Source: Phoronis ovalis
Lineage: Eukaryota > Phoronida > Phoronidae
DNA: 12,444 nucleotides
Assembly (NCBI GenBank): GCA_028565635.1
Contig: JAOXYB010045093.1
Location: 1 to 12,444 of the forward strand
Direction of reading: 5' to 3'
Shown piece after piece: positions 1 through 6,329 of the stretch; the first letter of the stretch is position 1, and every line of letters starts with the position of its first letter. Under the pieces are notes generated by a model. It did not search any database. It saw nothing but the letters and a program-made list of their open reading frames with translations, and was not told the origin of the DNA. The translations under genes and the position numbers were made by a program.

Positions 1-67
1 GTGTTTGCAATGGGATTGGTATTTATGGTAATGTTAAATCAGAATCACCAGCTCGTTCCTGTGCCAG
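1..67 (+). CDS. Possible upstream exon of the PARP gene, truncated by the window edge
   Basis: The stretch is open in frames 1 and 3 and ends in a good donor (CCAG then gtaaat). Frame 1 ends in phase 1 and joins the next exon at acceptor 406. Frame 3 reads more like soluble protein (GIGIYGNVKSESPARSCA), ends in phase 2 and would fit only if the next exon starts five bases later, after the second AG at 409-410. I cannot choose between these. The pyrimidine-rich run before CCAG could also be an acceptor, in which case this is not an exon. No domain is recognised. Confidence 0.35.
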
Positions 68-406
68 GTAAATATAAGTTTGCTTATACATCAAATCTTA
101 CATTCTCTATAACAGACTACTATCAGTAAAGCTTGTAATTGGTGAAATAAATATTGGTTCTAACCATGTATAGTTCAGTTAACAATTGCACAGTTAAACA
201 CGTAGGTTTGTAGTATGTACGTGAGGGATGTGGGTAAATGTGATTGCATTTTCCTAAGGCGCACACTGCAAATGCATGTTTTTTTCAACATCGTTTCTCA
301 TACTGTGATTAATTACAAGTGATTAGTATCAAAAGCGGTTTCGAGCTAACATTGGAAAAGTTTAAATCTAAAAATATTTGAAAACATCTTTTATATAAAA
401 TTACAG
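68..406 (+). other. Intron or 5' flank of the first PARP exons
   Basis: This is AT-rich, with a donor at its left end if exon 1-67 is real and a ttacag acceptor at its right end. I see no coding or structured element. Confidence 0.5.
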
Positions 407-622
407 TGAGGCCAAGAATGAACATTAATTTTGACACCATTGGAAGAATGATGATGCAGCGACTTACAGGCTATGGTCAACCCGTCGTTTGTGTAGAAAT
501 TACGCGCTCTGACGACCAATCAACTAAATGTGTCAAAGAGCTTATTCTCTTAATGGTAGTTCCAAAAGCTACACACCGAATAAAAGCAACTGAAGTTGAA
601 AAGAAATTGAAAAGCTTGAATG
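407..622 (+). CDS. PARP gene exon: unassigned region before the macrodomain
   Basis: The acceptor is ttacag. The exon is open for 72 codons and ends in phase 1 at a G before gttaga; reading on would hit a TAG at 625. The following exon starts with GT, so the split codon is glycine. The protein (residues 1-73) has a run of beta-like hydrophobics (PVVCVEI, ELILLMVV) and a lysine-rich end, but I recognise no domain. It could be an inter-domain segment or the end of an earlier module. Confidence 0.7.
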
Positions 623-3600
623 GTTAGATATTGTTGTGTGTTTGTAGCTAATTCTATTTTGCTTTATAGGTAAACATTGCTGCATTGGTCTAAAGCAGAT
701 TTTGATTTCACCTTATTTAAAAACTTGATTTGAAAGTCATATACCTTTAATATGTTGTATAAACTACACAAGTACTAATATTGAACTACTTTGTTAAGAA
801 TTTATCAAAAGAAAGGTTGACTTTCACATTTATTTTATATTCTATCAAAGGTCACATGTTGTCTCCTACCCCTGTGCCTGCTGGCGCAGCAAGAATGCCA
901 ATTGCTGTAGCATCTAATAATAGTGTTCATCATGACAACAGCGTTGTAGTCAATAAAACAAAGATATCCGTACAAAAAGGAGATATAACTAAGCAACAGG
1001 TACATGCATGTGGTGATTATCTTGTGCAGTACATTAATTTTTAAAAAATGTCACCATGCATAAAAAATGACTGCACCACTAAAACATAAACATTTCAAAA
1101 ATTGCAAGTCAACCAAGGGACACGATTGCAACTGTTAATTGACTGCACAGTATTATCAGTCTGGACCCTTAGTTTACTTTCACGAAAGATATTACCTTAT
1201 GTTTACTGCCAAAAACTGAGTAGTTTTATGATTCAATGTTACGTTTTTTTGTTAACTAATATATGAATTTTTAGGCAAATATTCTGGTAAATACAATAAT
1301 TGGTAGACGTATTGATCTGGACAAAGGTGCACTATCAAAGGCTTTTCTTTCTGCTGGAGGAAGAGAACAACAGCAGGTTTGTACTTGAAATATTTGAATT
1401 AAATATTTGTTACTTAAAAAGTCTATATATCACATAATATTAATGTGGTGATTGGTACTAATAATTAAAATAGTATTGTATAGTAGCTGGAGATAAAAGA
1501 TGATCTATATGGGTAATGGAGATCTTCGTCTAATCGAATTATCTGTGTGAATATACTGAAAAACAATGTTCAAGAATTTCAGAATATTTTCATTCCTACA
1601 AATCTGACTGGTAAAAATGTTTTGTAAGTTTGTTTTTTTAAGTGAAACAGGTGTAATTTATTTGTATATTTTAGATATTGGTGGATTTTACTAACGGCGC
1701 ATCACATGATTATGGCAGCGTTTATGAAACACCAGCAACCGGTGATTTGGCAATGTATTCCACCTCAATTTACCATGCATTGTGTCCTCCGTATAATAAA
1801 CAATTTGGAGTGCAGGTAAATTATGTTGTTGTAACTAAAGAATTATCCTAACTAAATTTAAAATCTATCAAATTTTAGGCCGAAGTAGTTTGCATTATTG
1901 TAGAAATATTAACCATAACTGCACAAGAAATAATGTGAAAAAAAGCTGGCACACATTTTATTGTTGCTATAAATCTTTTTTCGTATACATATGCATTGGC
2001 TGCACAAAGTTTTAGGATGGAGTTTTTACTTGCAGGTGATTGAAACTATTTTAAAAGAATGCTTGCACATGGCAAAGAATGATCAAGCAAGGTCAATAGC
2101 TTTTCCTGCTATTGGCTGTGGTGGTCTGAGATTCCCACCTGAGAGTGTTGCGACATGTATGATACAAGAAACAATGAAGTTTTTAAAAGCGAATTCCATG
2201 ATCCCATTAAAGGTATAAATAACATGTCATACGGACAATTTTCTTGTTACTGGCGCTGGACATTTCGTATCATGCTTAGTGAATTAATTTTTAAACATGT
2301 TTTCCCCAAATTGTAAACAGTACATTGTTTCATTATTGTAGAAATTTCATACAGTCAATTACACAATTAACCGAAACTATTTACTGATGGTGCCTGCTTT
2401 TGGTAAAACCTACAATCATATTTAAAATTAACTATTCCTGTCAATAACTTTGCATTTCCTGGTGTTTTTATTGCAAGAAACTTTAGGCACAGTAGATAAC
2501 CCTAAGATAGGTAATATATACTAAATTACAGACGTAAGACATGAAGTTACTAATTAAAATATCACATAAGAAATCTATAATCAGTAAATATTTTTTGTTT
2601 AAGAATGTCTATTTAGTAATCTTTGATCTATCTACGTATACAACATTTGTCGATGCTTTGAACAAGATTGGTGGAACATCACCTGGCTGTGAAGGTATAG
2701 TTAAGTTTATTATTCACCATACTGGACAAAAATAAGTTGTTTATTTTTTATTATAACACCCCATTGTAATATCGGAAGATATCATCCCGGATTTTGATTT
2801 ATCCTGCACTCTATGATTGTGATATCATTCATCAATATCACTGTACTCAACGGATGCAATATTGTTATTATTAAAACATATGAAGAGCATCTGGTACTTT
2901 AACTTTACACTCAAATATAGCCTTATTCCTTGTAATCTTCAGTCTTAATAACATATCCCTATAAACTCAGCCTAGTCGTTATGTTTACTAATATCAAACC
3001 AGAGTACAATACGCAAGAAATGTAGACTTCGCAAAAGTGATTCATATGTATGTAAATTAAGCGCATTTATAATTTATATAAAAAAACTCTGACTTAAGTA
3101 TAAATTCAATTCTGGGATTCGATACATGTCGGTTTGTACGAACAGCAACAATTAATAAGACTTCGTCATATTCACCAGCATTAAAGCATGAGGATTATTA
3201 CAGCTATGTTGATAAAGCAAAACATCATGCATGTTGTAGATGCAGTCCATAGAGACATTGCAAATGTCGAACGACGTCATGGTCGCAAAGCAGCTCTCAA
3301 AGAAATGGCGAAAATGGAAGTTACATTACCTGACTACTGGACATTCAGCTCACAGAAGCTAACCAAAGGTAATACTTTGATATTTATTAATTTGTCTTAC
3401 TTTACTTATGGAGCTATTGCACATTAATCACTCCTATATACTCAGTGTTCTGTCCAATCTTCCCTATTCTTCTACCTCGAATTAAATTTAAATATTTTAG
3501 CATGGGGAAATTTTATACAGTTAAACATTTTAAATTATACATATTTTTAAAAGTTTATATATCAAATTGTTCCTCTCTCTCTCACTCTAGACACTTAATT

Positions 3601-4978
3601 TTATTGTGTTTAATTTGTTGCATTTGCACAATTAAACCTTAAGTTTGCATCTTACAGTTTAAAGGTATTGAGCTTTCAATATGGTTTAATCATAAGGTAC
3701 GGCACTGTTAAATATTTTCATAAAAGCTCATAACACAGCAATCAATGCAATTAATAATTCTACAAAAGTACAGCTTCTTACGTTCCAATTCAATCCGTAA
3801 TTATAAATTTTTAAACAAACAGATTTATTTGGCGTATTTTCAGAAACGTTCCTACTATTTGATATTCATAAAGGAAGTTCAGAGTTCAATGACATCTGTG
3901 CACTACTCAACAAAACTTGGCGCAGTGATCTTATTCCAGGTCGTAACGCCGCTAACATGGTGGAACAACGGCACATCTATGTGAAACAGATACAACGTAT
4001 TGAGAATGTAACACTTTACAAAAAATACGTAGAACGAAAGAAAATGTTTCTATCGATGGCTGGGGAAGATAAAATGGGACCTTTGCATAAATGTAGATCA
4101 ATATCAATTTCACAGATTGAAACAAAAAAGGTTGGTGCTGTAGAACTTAATAAGCGATTGGTTGACGACATAAATGAGTGTTACTTGTTCCATGGTACGT
4201 CCCCTGACGTCATAGATCATATTATGAGGTTTGGTCTTGACACAAGATTGGCACCTATAAGTCAAGGAGTATGTGGAAGTGGCATATATGCCGCAGAGAA
4301 CTCTACAAAAGCTGATCAGTATGCAGGTGCGTAATTAATAAACTAAAATGACAGTTAGAAACTAATTTATACTAAAAGCACTAAACTACAATATGTAGTT
4401 TCTCAAGGATATTTTATTTTCCAAATTACATTCAAATTTCCAAGTTTGAAAAATTGGAAGACAATCTTTTTTACCATTAATTTATACATGTACGTTCTAC
4501 TATTATATTTTTATATACCCCATGAAAATATGTTAAACAAAGGCTCAAAGCCAAAAAAATATTCTATAGTTTTCTTTCAAATACATCTTAGGGTATTTAT
4601 TTCTAAACAGTGAATAAGATGTTGGGGGGTTACATTTTCAAAACAGCAGTTTGTAAATAAAATGAGGTTTTTTTCACACACTGCTGGATCAAGATTTGTT
4701 AATGACTTTTTCCATTTACAGTTAAAAGCGGTAGAACTAGCGATTGTAAAGTGATGTTTTTAGTCAGATTGATGCTCGGGAAAGCATACGTTGCCAATAG
4801 ACCGCCGAATACTTATCGTCGTCCACCGTGTGCCACTTGTAAACAGCAAGCATGCAAAATCCACCACGAGCTATTTGATTCTGTTATTGGAGGGACAGGA
4901 CAACTATTCAGGGAATTCATTGTATATGATAGTGATCAGTGCTACCCAGAGTACATTATTACTTATGCAAGAATGTGA
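407..4978 (+). CDS. Macrodomain-containing PARP (PARP14/15-like), 3' part, spliced
   Basis: This gene encodes an ADP-ribosyltransferase that would transfer ADP-ribose from NAD+ to target proteins and bind ADP-ribose through its macrodomain. The exons are 407-622, 851-999, 1275-1376, 1675-1815, 2036-2212, 2604-2694, 3204-3368, 3844-4326 and 4722-4978. Every junction is GT-AG and phases match (1,0,0,0,0,1,1,1), giving about 593 residues. Numbering is from the first residue of exon 407. The macrodomain spans about 108-300 (GDITKQ near 116, FPAIGCGG at 226-233). The linker is about 300-333. The PARP catalytic domain runs from about 334 to the end: PDYW, IQRIENVTLYKKY, YLFHGTSP (H464), GSGIYAAENSTKADQY (Y496, Y507), REFIVYD (E573) and the closing YPEYIITY. 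H464-Y496-E573 is a candidate H-Y-E triad. The family is clear. Orthology is not: macrodomain plus PARP says PARP14/15, but catalytic motifs lean toward tankyrase. The true N-terminus is outside the window or unresolved. Confidence 0.9.
851..999 (+). CDS. PARP gene exon: linker and first strands of the macrodomain
   Basis: The exon begins after tatcaaag and ends at CAG before gtacat, phase 0. The first part is a Pro/Ala/Ser/His-rich linker (residues 74-105). The end, KISVQKGDITKQQ, is the classic opening of a macrodomain, in which the Asp of GDIT contacts the adenine of ADP-ribose in characterised members. Confidence 0.85.
1275..1376 (+). CDS. PARP gene exon: macrodomain ADP-ribose loop 1
   Basis: This 34-codon exon in phase 0 lies between tttttag and a CAG/gtttgt donor. 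It encodes ANILVNTIIGRR followed by a GALSKAFLSAGG segment. The VN after the strand is the start of macrodomain loop 1, but the usual N-A-A-N and Gly-rich continuation is absent, which resembles the divergent later macrodomains of PARP14/15. Confidence 0.88.
1675..1815 (+). CDS. PARP gene exon: macrodomain middle
   Basis: This 47-codon exon in phase 0 follows tatattttag and ends in CAG before gtaaat. It encodes residues 157-203. The segment SIYHALCPPYNKQ matches the conserved macroPARP strand and turn (typically a IxHxxxP/CP pattern) in the middle of the macrodomain. Confidence 0.87.
2036..2212 (+). CDS. PARP gene exon: macrodomain helix and loop 2
   Basis: This 59-codon exon in phase 0 follows acttgcag and ends AAG before gtataa. 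It encodes residues 204-262: a helix (VIETILKECLHMAKND), then RSIAFPAIGCGGLRFPPESV, the strongest macrodomain signature in the window. The Gly-rich loop binds the phosphates and distal ribose of ADP-ribose in known structures. Confidence 0.92.
2213..2603 (+). other. PARP intron
   Basis: The intron has gtataa at the left and tttgtttaag at the right. It is AT-rich with in-frame stops, and nothing else is recognised. Confidence 0.75.
2604..2694 (+). CDS. PARP gene exon: last macrodomain strand
   Basis: The acceptor is tttgtttaag. An upstream acceptor at 2530 is excluded because TAA at 2535-2537 would be in frame. The exon encodes NVYLVIFDLSTYTTFVDALN, the final beta strand and helix of the macrodomain (residues 263-292). 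It ends in phase 1 at G before gtatag. Confidence 0.85.
2695..3203 (+). other. PARP intron
   Basis: This intron of about 509 bp has no open frame resembling a WWE domain or another macrodomain piece. A weak short inverted repeat, GTGATAT/ATATCAC near 2819-2842, is the only structure noticed. Confidence 0.75.
3204..3368 (+). CDS. PARP gene exon: helical linker to the catalytic domain
   Basis: The acceptor is attacag; the split codon (G plus CT) gives Ala. The protein has a charged helical linker (HRDIANVERRHGRKAALKEM) ending in TLPDYWTF, which matches the Pro-x-x-Trp entry to the PARP catalytic domain. It ends in phase 1 before gtaata. No WWE domain can fit in this linker. Confidence 0.85.
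3369..3843 (+). other. PARP intron
   Basis: This is AT-rich and includes a CT run near 3580-3598. A short open frame inside has hydrophobic low-complexity content and is not a gene. Confidence 0.75.
3844..4326 (+). CDS. PARP gene exon: NAD-binding core with HGT and GIYAAENS motifs
   Basis: This is the largest exon, from tattttcag to the GCAG/gtgcgt donor, with 160 complete codons. It carries the conserved helix VKQIQRIENVTLYKKY. A long insert (about residues 413-461) follows, then YLFHGTSPDVIDHI with the catalytic His (H464), and CGSGIYAAENSTKADQY with the Tyr equivalents of PARP1 Y896 (Y496) and Y907 (Y507). The donor at 4326 rather than 4330 is chosen because only phase 1 keeps the next exon open. 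Confidence 0.93.
4327..4721 (+). other. PARP intron
   Basis: The left end is gtgcgt and the right end is ccatttacag. It is AT-rich, and no coding or repeat element was seen. Confidence 0.75.
4722..4978 (+). CDS. PARP gene terminal exon: Cys/His insert and catalytic Glu
   Basis: The acceptor is catttacag, and the split codon gives Val. The exon encodes VMFLVRLMLGKAY, then a proline-rich loop with C545, C548, C553, H556 and H557. It continues with FDSVIGGTG, the REFIVYD motif with E573 and the terminal YPEYIITYARM before TGA at 4976-4978. The YPEY(L/I)IT ending is shared by tankyrases and PARP10/14/15 and marks a natural C-terminus rather than a truncation. Confidence 0.93.
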
Positions 4979-5052
4979 AGTCAACAATATTGTAATTGAT
5001 ATATGTTTTAAATTTAATTTAATGTTTAACAGAAAAATTTGAACCGCACTCC

Positions 5053-5058
5053 AATAAA
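5053..5058 (+). terminator. AATAAA poly(A) signal of the PARP gene
   Basis: A canonical AATAAA lies 75 bp after the PARP stop codon, so the 3' UTR is probably about 90-110 nt. It is the first canonical signal after the stop on this strand. Confidence 0.65.
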
Positions 5059-5142
5059 ACGTCATGATCAATCCTAGGACAGCAGTTTCTACTCTGCTAT
5101 AGAGATCGCCAGCACTGATGTACGCTTGCTGACACGGAAACA

Positions 5143-5148
5143 TTTATT
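5143..5148 (-). terminator. Candidate AATAAA poly(A) signal for the transporter (minus strand)
   Basis: TTTATT on the plus strand is the first canonical minus-strand AATAAA past the transporter stop, about 1.07 kb away. Variant ATTAAA signals occur sooner, at 5882-5887 and 5331-5336, and could be used instead. The choice cannot be made from sequence. Confidence 0.3.
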
Positions 5149-6218
5149 GTAATTGTTTAGTAGTGTTATTTACATTTTTAAACTTAGCCTATATAACTTT
5201 TACCAGGAAATGAAAGAATACTCATGGCAAATTTTCATATTGTTCTGTATGGCGTCACTTAAATCGGGTGTTGCAAGTCACGTATAATTGTACATTAATT
5301 GTGCTACTATATAGGCTCTAATCAGTAATCTTTAATTTGCTGTCAAGTTTCTGTTGTTAAAAAAAAGGTCTTACATGTTGTTGGTTTCGCTTAAAATGGG
5401 GCTAGCTTGTATGCAAATGTGATATAATAGGGGAATACTCTTAAACACTAGGTTTCTTATTCAAATTACAAACAAAGTCAAGGAGTAAATATTTAGCTTC
5501 TGTTGCAGCCTTGAGCTAGATATCGATTAAGAATGACAGCTGTTTTTTAAAAGAGAAATAGAATTAAATATTTGCTTTACAATATATATATATGTATGAA
5601 TGAATGTTTAAATGTAAAAAAGTGACAGGCGAATATACTATACCAAGCATATAAGGCGTACATCTTTGAGTCACAAATACAAAACTACATATAAATTAAT
5701 CAGCAGGCGTTTTGTTTAAATTGCGAAAGAATATAATCTGTATAAACATGCTTTTTGAGTAGAGATTTTTCCTTACCTGATCCTGAACTGTACACAACTG
5801 CTCTTTACATCTGTAGTTCAGATTAATGGGTATTTCAGTATATTACAAGCAGAGAGCTGTAAGTGTTATTGCAAAACAGCATTTAATGACATGTTACTGC
5901 AGTTAATAACGCATGAAATGCGCGGTATCAAAAGCTACAAATATGAGCATTATATCAATTAAAAGTATATAAACCGTGACATTTTGAAAGTACATAAATC
6001 TAAGTTTGCAGCTTCATTTTCACTTCTCAGTACAGGTTACATGATAAAATTGGTTTTTTAAAGACACTCTTGAAACCGAGCACAGAAAGAACAGTCACGG
6101 TAAATCTAGTGAATCTTAATGTACACCGTAACAACACATTTCTTAAAGCGTGTATATAACTGCTATGGCTTGTCCCAGAAAAATTAAAAACATTTAGCAG
6201 TATAAGCCAGTTCCATTT

Positions 6219-6329
6219 CTACTGTCTTAGCATCTTCGTACGCACATGTAATTCGACGTCATCCGGATTGAATTCATTATCATTGTCGACAAACGGTTTT
6301 GAGATGTTCTCCTTGTGGCGTTCTTTGAT
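6219..6329 (-). CDS. Transporter terminal exon
   Basis: After gttttcag this exon, in phase 0, encodes a hydrophilic tail starting IKERHKENISKPF and ending RTKMLRQ before TAG. The phase agreement with the preceding exon supports it. The tail sequence itself has no family motif that I recognise. Confidence 0.8.
   Translation of the reverse strand: MKERHKENISKPFVDNDNEFNPDDVELHVRTKMLRQ

Larger units (their letters stand above)
4979..6218. other. Convergent intergenic region / 3' UTRs
   Basis: This lies between the stop codons of the two convergent genes. It is AT-rich with stops in all frames and no protein or RNA gene that I can recognise. It includes the PARP poly(A) signal, a short TA run near 5582-5594 and candidate minus-strand poly(A) signals. 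Confidence 0.7.

Noticed and set aside
2531-2603. Earlier start of the last macrodomain exon at the acceptor near 2530
   Set aside because: TAA at 2535-2537 is in the required frame, so this acceptor cannot be used for the coding transcript.
3445-3642. Hydrophobic plus-strand open frame within a PARP intron
   Set aside because: The sequence is AT-rich, the product is low-complexity Phe/Ile/Lys/Leu, and it has no splice support or family resemblance.
4791-5042. Plus-strand open frame overlapping the PARP terminal exon
   Set aside because: It is an out-of-frame shadow of the exon that encodes REFIVYD and YPEYIITY.
4904-5143. Minus-strand open frame over the PARP 3' end
   Set aside because: It is antisense to the PARP terminal exon and 3' UTR, and shows no domain.
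5582-5594. TA dinucleotide run
   Set aside because: It is only about six units long, too short to call a meaningful microsatellite.
5783-5821. Short inverted repeat CTGAACT/AGTTCAG
   Set aside because: Seven-base arms with a 25-base loop in AT-rich intergenic DNA are expected by chance.
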